NCBI GenBank assembly: GCA_008501825.1
Contig: QQUA01000010.1
Location: 60,871 to 124,870 of the forward strand
Reading direction: 5' to 3'
Length of the DNA stretch: 64,000 bases
From: Planctomycetota bacterium
Lineage (GTDB): Bacteria; Planctomycetota; UBA1135
In this document: positions 35,938 through 45,128 of the stretch, piece by piece
How positions within the stretch are numbered: position 1 is the stretch's first letter
Layout: each line of letters opens with the position of its first letter
The notes under the pieces: generated by a model
Database searches by the model: none
Told to the model about the DNA's origin: nothing
What the model saw: only the letters and a program-made list of their open reading frames with translations
Position numbers and translations under genes: made by a program

Positions 35938-37033
35938 GCTCTCCTCGTCCATGGTGGTTTGCCGGGAGGCGAATCTGAACCAAGGTGCCCCCGGAAGGCT
36001 TCTGGGACAGCTTAAAAGACTGTTGATTCCCATAATGGTTTCGCAAGCATGACCGGGTATTGCCGATCCCGATTCCTTCTTGCCAGTGGGGATCCAAACC
36101 GACTCCATTGTCCTCCACTTCCAAACAAAGGGTGTTGTCCGATACGCGGCCGCGAATTTGGATTTGACCGCCTCTTGCAAGAGGAGCGATGCCGTGCCGG
36201 AGAGCGTTTTCAACCAAGGGTTGTAGAAGCAGGTTTGGAACCGTGATGTTTAAAGCCGCGTCATCAACGTCGAGGTCGAACTGCAGGCGATCGCTGAAAC
36301 GGACTTGTTCAATCTCGAGGTAAGTTCGCAAGTAATCCAACTCGCGAGAAAGGGGGTGGACGGACTCGTGATCGTCCAAAGTGCGGCGCAAGAATCGGCT
36401 CAGGCGCCGCAGCATTTCTCCGGCTCGATCCGGTGATTCCTGCAACAGTACGTCAATGGTATTTAGAGTGTTGAAGAGAAAGTGCGGTTGCAGTTGGCTG
36501 CGGAGAGTGTCCAAACGGGCTTCCGTCAATTGACTTTCGAGCTTTAGGGTTCGAAGTTCCCGTTCTCTCGTGGTTTGCAAAGCTTGCAATGCGTGACCAG
36601 CCATCGCCACACAGGCATAAGCCAGAATCTCCGCTTGGGAATGGAGCGACCAAAGAGTTCGGGCTAGCCATGTGCCCAAGTCTCGTTCGGTCCATTCAGC
36701 AGGAGGAAAGTTGGTTCTTATCAAGCCTAGGGCCAGAAGGTGAAGGCCTCCAAAGCCAAGGCAAAAGAAAAAGTGTATCGGAAGCGAACGAATCCATTGT
36801 TCTCGGCGGAAGGGAAAGCGGCGAACCAATCGAAGAATCAGCGGGGAAAAGGCGGCCCAGGGAAGCCAAGTGGGCAGAAAGTGCAATAAGGTTGGACCAA
36901 GTTGAGGCGGCCCCGTTCCATGGGAGCTGGCATACGTGACTTCCTGGACGCATTGAAGCAGGCCCGGGACCAACCAGATCCCAATCAACCACAAGGCCGT
37001 TTGAAACCGGCGCTTTTGGTTTTCCCGCGGCAT
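35918..37033 (-). CDS. LytS/YehU-type sensor histidine kinase
   Basis: 371 residues. The N-terminal half contains about four hydrophobic segments (LWLIGIWLVPGLLQ, WLPWAAFSPLILRLV, FFFCLGFGGLHLLALGLI, AEILAYACVAMAGHAL). The His_kinase domain has phospho-His184 in LQPHFLFNTLN, and the ATPase domain shows LLLQPLVENALRHGI (N box) and EVEDNGVGL. This is the family that pairs with LytTR regulators, and the next gene encodes one. A TTG at 37039 is possible, but the ATG at 37033 is preferred. The membrane-sensed signal is unknown. Confidence 0.92.
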   Translation of the reverse strand: MPRENQKRRFQTALWLIGIWLVPGLLQCVQEVTYASSHGTGPPQLGPTLLHFLPTWLPWAAFSPLILRLVRRFPFRREQWIRSLPIHFFFCLGFGGLHLLALGLIRTNFPPAEWTERDLGTWLARTLWSLHSQAEILAYACVAMAGHALQALQTTRERELRTLKLESQLTEARLDTLRSQLQPHFLFNTLNTIDVLLQESPDRAGEMLRRLSRFLRRTLDDHESVHPLSRELDYLRTYLEIEQVRFSDRLQFDLDVDDAALNITVPNLLLQPLVENALRHGIAPLARGGQIQIRGRVSDNTLCLEVEDNGVGLDPHWQEGIGIGNTRSCLRNHYGNQQSFKLSQKPSGGTLVQIRLPANHHGRGEHDSGTD

Positions 37034-37218
37034 CCGCAAAGTTTAACACCAATTTGGCATGATCCGCGGCCCTTCTACCCCCTCAGAAGCCCGGTGGCCA
37101 CGGTGTCGTTGAATCGTTGAATTTGGAAACTATAATCCTGAATCGAAAAAGTTCCCACAACCATCGTCCCATTACTTGGTCTTGAAGACGAAACCAAGAT
37201 CCGAATGATTTGTGTGCC

Positions 37219-38229
37219 ATGATGAAGTTCTTGTGCCTTGCCTTTCTTGCTTTTTGCCTTGGGGCGGAGGTGGAGCCTCGGGAGTGGGAGAATGAAAAGA
37301 TTCAGGACCGAGTCTTGAATCGATTGATCGAAGAAATCCAAAGCCATTATGCCTATCCGGAAGCCGCCGAATGGCTGGTCCAATCCCTAAAAAGGAACCA
37401 GCAGCTTGGTTGGTACGAGGATCTGAATTTGAAACAGTTAGGAGAAGCCCTAACTCGGGATCTTCGAGGATGGACTTCCGATAAGCACTTCATGATAGCT
37501 CACATGCCGGCCTTTGCCCAAGAGTTGGAGGATTATGCTCAAAGCGAACCCAAGGACGTCGCTCCCAAAGACGATCCTCAAGAAGCTTCGGTCAATTTCG
37601 GGGTTCGAAAGGTGGAGATGCTCGACCAAAAGATTGGCTGGATTACTTTGGACCGTATTGCTTTCTCTCCGGGCACCCTCGCTGCGTTTCAGGAAGCACT
37701 GAAAGAACTAAAATCAGCTCAAGCGCTGATCCTGGATTTACGGAACAATCATGGCGGAAGCAGTGACACCTTGCCTGGATTGCTCAGTTGCTTCTTTCCT
37801 CGTGGCCAGTCAATCGAGTTGGCGGTGAAAACTTGGCGGCCCGACAATTCTCGAATCCTGCTGGAAACCCTTCCATTCCAAGAGGGGCCTCGTTTTGACC
37901 GTAGGCCGGTGGTCATCCTGACTTCGAAAGACACTCGATCCGCGGCGGAAGCGTTCGCCTATCACTTGCGGGCTTTCGGACGTGCTTTCATCGTGGGGGA
38001 GCGCTCCAGTGGCGGGGCTCACCCGGCCGACATGGTTTCCTTGGGGGACGGCTTCGTCGCTTTAATTCCCATGGGTACGGTGACCAGCCTCCGAACCGGG
38101 ACCGATTGGGAAGGAAGAGGAGTTCCTGTCGACAAAGCCTGTTCTTCCGAGGAAGCGGCCGAGATCGGCCATCAAATGGCGCTTCAATTGCTTTCACTTG
38201 AGCAGGAAGCCAAGCCTTCGCATCGGTAA
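37219..38229 (+). CDS. S41-family serine protease (C-terminal processing peptidase-like)
   Basis: 336 residues with a short N-terminal signal sequence (MMKFLCLAFLAFCLGAE). The S41 core is seen in IGWITLDRIAFSPGTL, ALILDLRNNHGGSSDTLPGL and the nucleophile region TSKDTRSAAEAFAYHL, where Ser241 is the expected catalytic serine; GERSSGGAHPADMVSLGDG follows as in IRBP/tricorn-type members. No PDZ domain is evident, so it is closer to short IRBP-like S41 proteases than to CtpA. ATG 37219 or 37222 can start. It is divergent from the histidine kinase and nearly touches the convergent aspartic-protease-like gene (2-base gap). Confidence 0.87.
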   Translation: MMKFLCLAFLAFCLGAEVEPREWENEKIQDRVLNRLIEEIQSHYAYPEAAEWLVQSLKRNQQLGWYEDLNLKQLGEALTRDLRGWTSDKHFMIAHMPAFAQELEDYAQSEPKDVAPKDDPQEASVNFGVRKVEMLDQKIGWITLDRIAFSPGTLAAFQEALKELKSAQALILDLRNNHGGSSDTLPGLLSCFFPRGQSIELAVKTWRPDNSRILLETLPFQEGPRFDRRPVVILTSKDTRSAAEAFAYHLRAFGRAFIVGERSSGGAHPADMVSLGDGFVALIPMGTVTSLRTGTDWEGRGVPVDKACSSEEAAEIGHQMALQLLSLEQEAKPSHR

Positions 38230-38231
38230 AC

Positions 38232-39605
38232 CTATTTGTTTTCCGATGAATCTTGCGGCAAGTAACGGTATTCCGATTGGAGTTGCCATTCTTCGCCACG
38301 CCACAGATGCAATTGCCGGGTGAATCCGGCCTGGCCATCAAACAGATAATCCCAACGCATGGGAGGAGAGTCGGCCAGCGCCGGCTCAAACCGGATGCGC
38401 TGCTGCTCTTCATCCCAGGTTCCGGTCATCCATACCACCCCGCCGCCGGGGTTGAAGACGTCCAACTGGGTCAACTCGTAACGATTGCGGTCAGGATTCC
38501 AGCCCAAAAAGGTGGTGGCTTCAAGTTCCCGGCCGCCAGCGTTCAAGCGAATGTCTTCTTGCAAGAACTTGCCGTCGTGCACGGCGTGAACCGTGGCTTC
38601 GCCAGCAAATTGGGTTGCCGGTGCACTGCCTGAATTCATCGTGACTTCGACCCGCCAATCACCGGCTAGAGCGTTAAGGCGTCCTGCATGGTCGGCGCCC
38701 CGGGTGAACCGAAGGCGATGATTGAGCTGATCCAGGGTGATGGAGAAATCGCGCAGAAAGCCGTGGCCCAACACGGCGAAGGGGAAAGCTTCGAGAAGGA
38801 TGACGTCCGGTTCAGGGATGGAATGGCCTCCGACCCGCAGGTCGCCATCGACGGTAGCGGCCTTGACCTCGAACTCGCCGTTGACCGTTCTCGCCCGTCC
38901 TACAACCTGAGGTTCTTGTTGGAAACGCAAAGTTTCCGGAAGGTTGCCCGGTAGTACCAGGAACGACGGCGAACCGCTGTCCACCGCCGAAGTGATCTTG
39001 TTGCCGGCCAGCTCAATTTCGAGCAAAGGCAGGCGCCAGGACGCGTCGTAACCGATCACCGTTTCCCCGTCCGGTTCCGGCAAGGCGCCGCGACGGATCC
39101 AGATCTCGGAATTGGGGTAGTCCAGGGTCAAAAGCAGTTCCGCAAACAGCGGCGGACCGACGCTTCCGACGATTTCATCGCTGCCGGTGAAGCTGCTACG
39201 GTCGAAAGAAACGACTTCGAAGTCCTCGAATCGGGCGTCTCCGATTTCAAGTAGCGGCATGGGGCGGCGGCGGGCTTCCAATCTATGGTCGCTGCCCGGA
39301 GCGCCGATCTCGAGGGTGCCGACGTCTTCCAATCCAAGGCGGTCGGCAAAGGCCTGATCGAGGGTGCAGACCGAAGCGCCGAGGTCCAAATACAGGTTAA
39401 AAGGGCCTTGGCCGGCGATTTTCGCTTGAATGATGGGTATCGGACGTGCCCGGCCGATGGCCATCGGCAAGCGCACGCCGGTGTCGGGAAGGGTGGCCGT
39501 TTCCGGGGATCGGGAAATTTCGGGAGCCTCGTCCTGGAGCGCGAATGCCGGCGAGGCGGCGAGGCTGGTAAGAAGAATGGAGGCAGGGAGAAGGATGGTC
39601 TTCAT
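38232..39605 (-). CDS. Exported retropepsin-like aspartic protease with DUF1579-like domain
   Basis: 457 residues with a signal peptide (ILLPASILLTSLAASPAFALQ region). Two aspartyl motifs occur in one chain: Asp74 in LDLGAS and Asp209 in AVDSGSPS, each at the start of a lobe, so the protein could form a full active site without dimerising. A FAVLGHGFLRDF segment matches the lobe ends of bacterial retropepsin-like proteins. From about residue 330 a separate domain (LAGDWRVEVTM, ATVHAVHDGKFLQEDI, WMTGTWDEEQQRIRF) resembles DUF1579. The first motif has Leu instead of the usual Ser/Thr after Asp, so activity of that lobe is uncertain. The start at 39605 is where the signal peptide begins. It is probably controlled by the divergent PadR regulator. 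Confidence 0.8.
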   Translation of the reverse strand: MKTILLPASILLTSLAASPAFALQDEAPEISRSPETATLPDTGVRLPMAIGRARPIPIIQAKIAGQGPFNLYLDLGASVCTLDQAFADRLGLEDVGTLEIGAPGSDHRLEARRRPMPLLEIGDARFEDFEVVSFDRSSFTGSDEIVGSVGPPLFAELLLTLDYPNSEIWIRRGALPEPDGETVIGYDASWRLPLLEIELAGNKITSAVDSGSPSFLVLPGNLPETLRFQQEPQVVGRARTVNGEFEVKAATVDGDLRVGGHSIPEPDVILLEAFPFAVLGHGFLRDFSITLDQLNHRLRFTRGADHAGRLNALAGDWRVEVTMNSGSAPATQFAGEATVHAVHDGKFLQEDIRLNAGGRELEATTFLGWNPDRNRYELTQLDVFNPGGGVVWMTGTWDEEQQRIRFEPALADSPPMRWDYLFDGQAGFTRQLHLWRGEEWQLQSEYRYLPQDSSENK

Positions 39606-39617
39606 GGCTGAGCTGGG

Positions 39618-39640
39618 CTTTAGTACGATTCGTACCAAAG
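39618..39640. promoter_or_regulatory. Symmetric operator candidate for the PadR regulator
   Basis: A 23-bp palindrome centred on T39629 in the 39-base divergent gap. The core arms GTACGA and TCGTAC match perfectly, and CTTT at the left end pairs with AAAG at the right, giving 10 of 11 arm positions. PadR-family dimers bind such dyads between divergent genes, and the site would cover both promoters. Confidence 0.6.
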
Positions 39641-39644
39641 AGCG

Positions 39645-40190
39645 TTGGAAGAATCCCCCCTGACCGACTTGGAAGGCGCCGTCCTCGGACTTTTGTGGCG
39701 TTCGGGGCCGTTGACCGCCTATCAAATCCGGACCGAATTCCTTCATAGCCCAACATCCCACTGGAGCGGGAGTGCCGGCGCCATCTACCCGCTGATGCGG
39801 CGGTTGGAGGAGATCGGTTTGGTGGGGAGCGAGGAGGAATCCACCGGCCGCCGACCCCGGCGGCGCTACCAACTCACCGCGGCTGGCTTGGCTGCGCTCC
39901 GTGGTTGGCTTGCGCCCCCGCACCCGGCCGACGCCTACACGGTCCTGTTCGACCCACTTCGCACTCGGATTCTCTTTCTGGACGCCCTCGACTCAGCGGC
40001 TCAGCGCCTGTTTTTGGAGGAAGCCGAAGCCGGGCTCGAACGGCACCTCCAAGAATTGGAGGAAATCTATCGCCAAATCCAGGAGTCCGGCGACCGGCCG
40101 GCGGTGTTGGCCACTCGCGCCGGCATTCTTTCCACCCGCGCCCGTCTGCAATGGCTGGCCGAACTCCGCGCGGCTGTTTCCGAAGATTAG
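39645..40190 (+). CDS. PadR-family transcriptional regulator
   Basis: 181 residues. The N-terminal winged helix (residues 7-80) has the family pattern LEGAVLGLLWRSGPLTAYQI, SAGAIYPLMRRLEEIGLV, then the wing RRPRRRYQLTAAG; the C-terminal half is a helical dimerisation region (LDALDSAAQRLFLEEAEAGLERHLQELEEIY). The start is TTG at 39645, only five bases after the palindromic operator candidate, so the mRNA is probably leaderless or nearly so. It is divergent from the aspartic-protease-like gene and is expected to repress it and itself. The inducing ligand is unknown. Confidence 0.88.
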   Translation: MEESPLTDLEGAVLGLLWRSGPLTAYQIRTEFLHSPTSHWSGSAGAIYPLMRRLEEIGLVGSEEESTGRRPRRRYQLTAAGLAALRGWLAPPHPADAYTVLFDPLRTRILFLDALDSAAQRLFLEEAEAGLERHLQELEEIYRQIQESGDRPAVLATRAGILSTRARLQWLAELRAAVSED

Positions 40191-40462
40191 AATTTTGGTG
40201 TTACAGGTTTCCTGGCACCCAACTTTACGCCTTTATACACCTGTATTCGTGATCGAAGACATGTTCAAAACCCAAACTAACCAAAAATTCGACTTACAAA
40301 TGGACTTTGCTTAATTCCGAATTCCTAAGCAAGGCTATGCAACGAACCTGACGTATGCAATGGATCGATTACAATGGTTAGAGTTCACCTAGGGTAAAGT
40401 TCGCTTGCCCTACTTCTGATCGCTGTTCCTGGGGCTTACCCCACTTTCCTTCTCTTTTCTAG
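40191..40462. other. Intergenic region upstream of the kinase-FG-GAP gene
   Basis: This 272-base stretch is A/T-richer than its neighbours and presumably holds the kinase promoter. No RNA gene or convincing hairpin was found. Confidence 0.4.
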
Positions 40463-43400
40463 ATGCCTAATTCCCCAAGCACTGACGGTCTCTTTGCGAA
40501 AGGTGGCCGGCCTAGCTTCGTCGAAGACGAAAAAGCTGAAAAAAAGAAATCCAGTGGCTTCTCTTTCACGCTGATTTCGGACAATAAATTCTTTGAAAAG
40601 ATTTTGGGCCCTTCCGCGGTTCGGCCCAAGCCGGACCTGATCATCGGGGATTACCGGCTCGTTTCCGAGATTAATCGTGGTGGCATGGGCATTGTTTGGG
40701 AAGCCGAGCAGATATCTCTCAAACGACGGGTGGCTCTTAAGTTTCTCAAGCCAGAAGTGAGACTTTCTTCACGTCTTCGGTGTCGCCTAATTCGCGAGGC
40801 GAAGGCTGGGGCGGCTTTGACTCACCCGGGCATTGTTCAGGTCTACGCCCATGGAGAAGTGAGGGGACTGCATTATATCGCCCAGGAACTGGTTCCAGGA
40901 GGGTTTACTCTTGCCAAGGCGTTAACCGATTTAAGGGAACGGTCGCCTTTGCCGAGTGGCTACTATCGTTCCGTTGCAAAGTTGTTCAAGGAAATTGCCG
41001 AGTCCCTTCAATACGCTCACGAAGCCGGGGTTATTCACCGCGACATCAAGCCCAATAACATCCTGATTGCGGAGGCTGGTAAACCTAAGGTGGCGGACTT
41101 CGGTCTGGCCAAGATGGAGGATGACCTCAGTTTGTCGCGTAGCGGTGACTTCCTGGGAACTCCTCCTTACATGAGTCCGGAGCAAGTGGCTTCGACCCGA
41201 ATCGAGGTCGATTGCCGCGCCGACATCTTTGCCTTGGGGGCAACCTTGTATGAGGCCCTAACCTTCACCCGCGCCTTTCCGGGCAATACGACTCAAGATG
41301 TTATCGAGAAGATCAAAAAAGAAGACCCGGTAGCTCCACGTTCCCTGAGCCGCCAAGTACCGCGAGACCTATCCGTGATCTGTCTCAAAGCCATGGAAAA
41401 GAAGCGCAAGCATCGCTATCAAACCATGGCGGAGTTTATTGCGGAACTAGATCGCTATCTCGATGATAAACCGATCCGCGCCCAGCCTCCGAGTCGCATC
41501 GAGCGGACGGTGAAATGGGTGCGCAGACATCCGGTCATATCCAGTGTTGCCATCATCACCTGGCTCGCATTCGCCATGATCTCGGGAATGTGGTTGGAAA
41601 TGCGCGCCCAAAGGGACCGGCTCGTGCTCTATCAAGCCCTTCAGGAACTCGAGGACCTGAAGGGGTTGGCCAAGGAGCTTGTACCGGTTGGGCCAGATAA
41701 AATTGATGAATATCGTGAGTTTCTGGATCGGTGGAGGAGGCTCGAAGAAATGGTGGCTCGTCTCAGCAAGTTGGCAGAGAGTAACCCAATGCAGCCGGAC
41801 AGCACCAGTCCAAGGTTCCCCAACTACCAAGCCCAGGGGAGCCGAATTGCTTTTCTGGAGAGAACATTGAGCATTGTCGAAACGGGCGTGGATCCGTTGG
41901 AATCGGCACCACATAGGGCCGACCGGATCAAGGATTCCAATGATCCAGAGATATTGAACAATGAGGCTTGGAACTTGATCGGTGCGAATCGAGCGGTCTA
42001 TGGCCTGGAGCGAGAGGGTTTGGAGATGGCCCGTCGAGCTCTAGATCTCGCCTCCCCGGAACAAAAACCGAAAATTCTCGACACTTTAGCCTGGGCACTC
42101 TACTTCAATGGTCACTATAAAGAGGCCTTGGAGCATTCCGGGCTTGCCTTGGAAATGGCGCCGGAGGAAGAGAAGAGGCTGTTTCAAAAGCAGTTAGATT
42201 CGATGCTAGAGCATTACGAGCGTCGCTTCAGCAAGGAAAGGAAGGAGGGGATTAGGAAAGAACTCGCCCAACTGCGGGCGCAGCGGAGCGAAACCCGGGC
42301 CTCGATACTGCGGAACCCGGAAGACGAGAGCTGGTTTTTAGTGTACTCAAGTCTCTTGGAAGAAATGAGCTTGCTGCGTGATGAACGATCCGGAATAAGA
42401 ACCGGAGTTTCGCCGCAGTATGGATGGGGCATTGAGGAACGACTGAAATTTGCTCAAGCCGTAACGAAACAAACGGTTAAGGGTGAACAAGCGAAAGCGC
42501 GATGGGACGAAGCGACCTCATCAATATCCGATCCAGGCAAATGCCCTGCATATCAGGGTTTGAAGCTTAAACCGGTGCTTGGCTTCCTTCCGCTTGGGGA
42601 GTCAGATCGCGTCCCGGGCTTGTGGGAGTTCGTTCACGTACAAACAAAAATGGTCTTTTTGTTGGTGCCGGGGCGTGGTATCGAACCTGGCGCGCAATCC
42701 GAGACTCGTGGTCGCGCGAAGGTGCCTCTCTTCGTCGCGAAGGACGGGGTAACGGTTCGGCAATGGCAGGAACAATTCGGTGCCGAAAGCAGAATTGACA
42801 TACCTCCCGATGCGACCGTGAAAGTTAGTCGGGAAGAATGTGATTACTTCTTGAAACACACCGGATTGGATCTTCCCAGCCAGGATCAATGGGAGTACGC
42901 TGCAAGTCTGGGTGCATTTGACTTGAGCCAAATGAGCGACGGTCATCGAGAATGGGGCGGGGAGCTAAATGGCCCCTCCGTAGTGGGGCCCCAGGCAAAA
43001 CGTCGCGGTCCGATTGAAATCCACCATGCAAGCTTTCGACCGGTCCTTCCGGTCGCTCCCTGGAAACTTCATAAGACCAACAAAGGAATACGGCCGAGGG
43101 GGCGTCTGGGTTCCGTCCTGTGTCCCACCGGCGATCTGAATGGTGACGGTTACGAGGATTATGCTGTGGGAACCCACCATGAGGACCTCGTCTACGTGTA
43201 TTCCGGAGCCGATCATTTGTGGCTCTATCCACCTCTTCAAGGACGTGATCCTGATCGAACCGAAATGTTTGGGTATTGTTTGGAGAACGCCGGTGACTTG
43301 GATGGTGATGGAGTAAACGATCTTTTGGTGGGGGCGCCGGCCACGTTCACTACCAAGCCAGGTTCCGTTTACGCTTTTTCAGGAGCCGACGGTAAGTCTT

Positions 43401-44317
43401 TGTATAGAGTGCCAAGTCAAAGCTCGGAGCTGCAATTCGGCTCCAGTCTAGCTTCGACCATGGACTGGAATTCCGACGGCATCAATGACTTTTTCGTTGG
43501 GCATTTCGGCTGGAAATCCAACACCGGAAGAGTCGTTCTGTGCTCCGGTAAAAATGGCCGTCACCTGCATCAGCTCGAGGGGAATGCGATCATGGAGAAT
43601 TTTGGCGGTTCAATCGACACGACTGATGATCTCGACGGAGATGGGTTCGACGAACTCATCGTTGGTGCGCCGCAAAATGCTCCACATAGGGAGAATTCTG
43701 TAGGATCCGTTTTCATTTACTCCATGAAAGATTGGAGTCTACTGCAAAGAATCGGTGGCAAGGAAATCGGTGCCGGCTTCGGTTCTCAGGTGAAGAGCAC
43801 TGGCGATCTAAACGGTGACGGCGTCCAGGACCTCCTCGTCGGTGTTTACTACTCCTCGCCGAATGACATGCACCATGCGGGTTCGGTGTTCATTTACTCC
43901 GGGGCCGATTGGAGTTTGATGCGTCGGCTCGATGGCGAAACTGCGGAAGAGAAATTCGGGACTTTTCTCGGATCGCTTGGAGATTTGAATGGCGACGGGG
44001 TTTCAGACTTTGCAGTTTCCTCAGCAGAGAGGAACCAAAATGGGATCCCATGCCAGGGAACGATTGCCATTTTCAGTGGATTGGATGACACGCCTTTCTT
44101 CCAGATTAACGGTGGTGGCTCGACCACCGGGCTGTGGCCTCTGGCGGTAGTTCGGGATCTAGGTAGCGGTTCCGAATCCTTGATCGTCGGAGCGACGACT
44201 TCTAGCTTGGATGGCGTCGAGGAGGCAGGGGCCGTGCACATCTTCCGGCGCGGAAGCCTTTTGAAATGGGAGCCAAGCGAGGAAGCCGGAGGATTCCGAT
44301 ATCAATTCCGAGAGTGA
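40463..44317 (+). CDS. Transmembrane Ser/Thr protein kinase with FGE-like and seven-repeat FG-GAP extracytoplasmic domains
   Basis: 1284 residues. Cytoplasmic kinase domain about 64-340: Gly loop INRGGMGIVWEAE, Lys93 in VALK, HRDIKPNN with Asp194, DFG at 212-214, and SPEQ; all catalytic residues are kept. A membrane segment lies at about 358-380 (VISSVAIITWLAFAMISG). A helical TPR-like stretch (ILNNEAWNLIGANRAVYG) covers roughly 495-585. Residues 710-830 resemble a decayed formylglycine-generating-enzyme/sulfatase-modifying-factor fold (MVFLLVPGRG, LPSQDQWEYAASLG). From about 880 to the end are seven FG-GAP repeats (GDLNGDGYEDY, GDLDGDGVNDL, MDWNSDGINDF, DDLDGDGFDEL, GDLNGDGVQDL, GDLNGDGVSDF and a weak last one), enough for a closed propeller. 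This looks like a one-piece receptor kinase. The ATG at 40463 is the first in frame. Confidence 0.93.
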   Translation: MPNSPSTDGLFAKGGRPSFVEDEKAEKKKSSGFSFTLISDNKFFEKILGPSAVRPKPDLIIGDYRLVSEINRGGMGIVWEAEQISLKRRVALKFLKPEVRLSSRLRCRLIREAKAGAALTHPGIVQVYAHGEVRGLHYIAQELVPGGFTLAKALTDLRERSPLPSGYYRSVAKLFKEIAESLQYAHEAGVIHRDIKPNNILIAEAGKPKVADFGLAKMEDDLSLSRSGDFLGTPPYMSPEQVASTRIEVDCRADIFALGATLYEALTFTRAFPGNTTQDVIEKIKKEDPVAPRSLSRQVPRDLSVICLKAMEKKRKHRYQTMAEFIAELDRYLDDKPIRAQPPSRIERTVKWVRRHPVISSVAIITWLAFAMISGMWLEMRAQRDRLVLYQALQELEDLKGLAKELVPVGPDKIDEYREFLDRWRRLEEMVARLSKLAESNPMQPDSTSPRFPNYQAQGSRIAFLERTLSIVETGVDPLESAPHRADRIKDSNDPEILNNEAWNLIGANRAVYGLEREGLEMARRALDLASPEQKPKILDTLAWALYFNGHYKEALEHSGLALEMAPEEEKRLFQKQLDSMLEHYERRFSKERKEGIRKELAQLRAQRSETRASILRNPEDESWFLVYSSLLEEMSLLRDERSGIRTGVSPQYGWGIEERLKFAQAVTKQTVKGEQAKARWDEATSSISDPGKCPAYQGLKLKPVLGFLPLGESDRVPGLWEFVHVQTKMVFLLVPGRGIEPGAQSETRGRAKVPLFVAKDGVTVRQWQEQFGAESRIDIPPDATVKVSREECDYFLKHTGLDLPSQDQWEYAASLGAFDLSQMSDGHREWGGELNGPSVVGPQAKRRGPIEIHHASFRPVLPVAPWKLHKTNKGIRPRGRLGSVLCPTGDLNGDGYEDYAVGTHHEDLVYVYSGADHLWLYPPLQGRDPDRTEMFGYCLENAGDLDGDGVNDLLVGAPATFTTKPGSVYAFSGADGKSLYRVPSQSSELQFGSSLASTMDWNSDGINDFFVGHFGWKSNTGRVVLCSGKNGRHLHQLEGNAIMENFGGSIDTTDDLDGDGFDELIVGAPQNAPHRENSVGSVFIYSMKDWSLLQRIGGKEIGAGFGSQVKSTGDLNGDGVQDLLVGVYYSSPNDMHHAGSVFIYSGADWSLMRRLDGETAEEKFGTFLGSLGDLNGDGVSDFAVSSAERNQNGIPCQGTIAIFSGLDDTPFFQINGGGSTTGLWPLAVVRDLGSGSESLIVGATTSSLDGVEEAGAVHIFRRGSLLKWEPSEEAGGFRYQFRE

Positions 44318-44413
44318 CGGCATGACCCCTTGAGGGTGATGACGATTCCATATAATGAAATCGCATCGGCCTGATTACTTGCAAATCGCAAAGCTGTCAT
44401 CCAAGGAGTTCCT

Positions 44414-45088
44414 TTGGCAATCGAAGAGCATCTTAACCTGGTTCGAGCGGGAGCGGCGGAGATCGAACGGTGGCGCAAGTGCCATCCGGACACTCAACTC
44501 GAACTGTCCGGTGCTGATCTTGCCGGAATTGATTTGGCCGAGACCGACCTCTATGGAACCAACTTTCACCGCGCAAACCTCCGGCAAGCGAATCTCCGTG
44601 GAACCGATCTTCGCCATGTCGAATTCGACCAAGCGGACTTGAGCGGCGCGGATCTTCGTCAAGCCAACTTCGATTACACCAGCTTTCGCAGTACTAACTT
44701 AGGCAAGGCGAACCTTGAATCCGCTGATCTGGGAAGAGCTGATTTGCGTACCGCGAATTTGACTCAAGCAAACCTTAAGAAGGCGAATCTTCGTGGAAGC
44801 TCGCTTTGGATGGCCGAACTCTCGGGTGCAGATCTAAGGGATGCCACCCTGCCATCGAAAACCGATTCCGGACCTTTGGGAGGCTTTTTGGAATTGGCGG
44901 CCACCAACGGTTTTGAATCGGCCCAGTTCAGCGATGCCAATTTTCTGCCTCTCTACGTAGAGGAAGCCCTCAACTATGCCGGCCAGGACGACATCCCCGA
45001 ATTGGAGGTCTGGCCAAAAATGGTCGCGACTGCAGTGGCGAATTTGCGTTCGATTAAGAGGCTTATGAGAAGGGTCGAGATAACTTGA
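44414..45088 (+). CDS. Pentapeptide-repeat protein
   Basis: 224 residues. From about residue 30 to 145 runs a nearly unbroken A(D/N)LxX series (ADLAGIDLAETDLYGTNF, ANLRQANLRG, ADLSGADLRQANF, ANLESADLGRADLRTANL), about 22-23 units, which should form a right-handed quadrilateral beta-helix of five to six coils. The C-terminal 75 residues are non-repetitive and helical. The start is TTG at 44414 with AAGGAG at ideal spacing. No signal peptide, so cytoplasmic. It lies 96 bases after the FG-GAP kinase and 40 bases before the DUF2971 gene and is probably co-transcribed with them. Such proteins act as scaffolds or DNA mimics in known cases; the role here is unknown. Confidence 0.88.
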   Translation: MAIEEHLNLVRAGAAEIERWRKCHPDTQLELSGADLAGIDLAETDLYGTNFHRANLRQANLRGTDLRHVEFDQADLSGADLRQANFDYTSFRSTNLGKANLESADLGRADLRTANLTQANLKKANLRGSSLWMAELSGADLRDATLPSKTDSGPLGGFLELAATNGFESAQFSDANFLPLYVEEALNYAGQDDIPELEVWPKMVATAVANLRSIKRLMRRVEIT

Positions 45089-45128
45089 AACCTTCACTGG
45101 AGAATGACCACGGCGAAGATCTTTTCCC

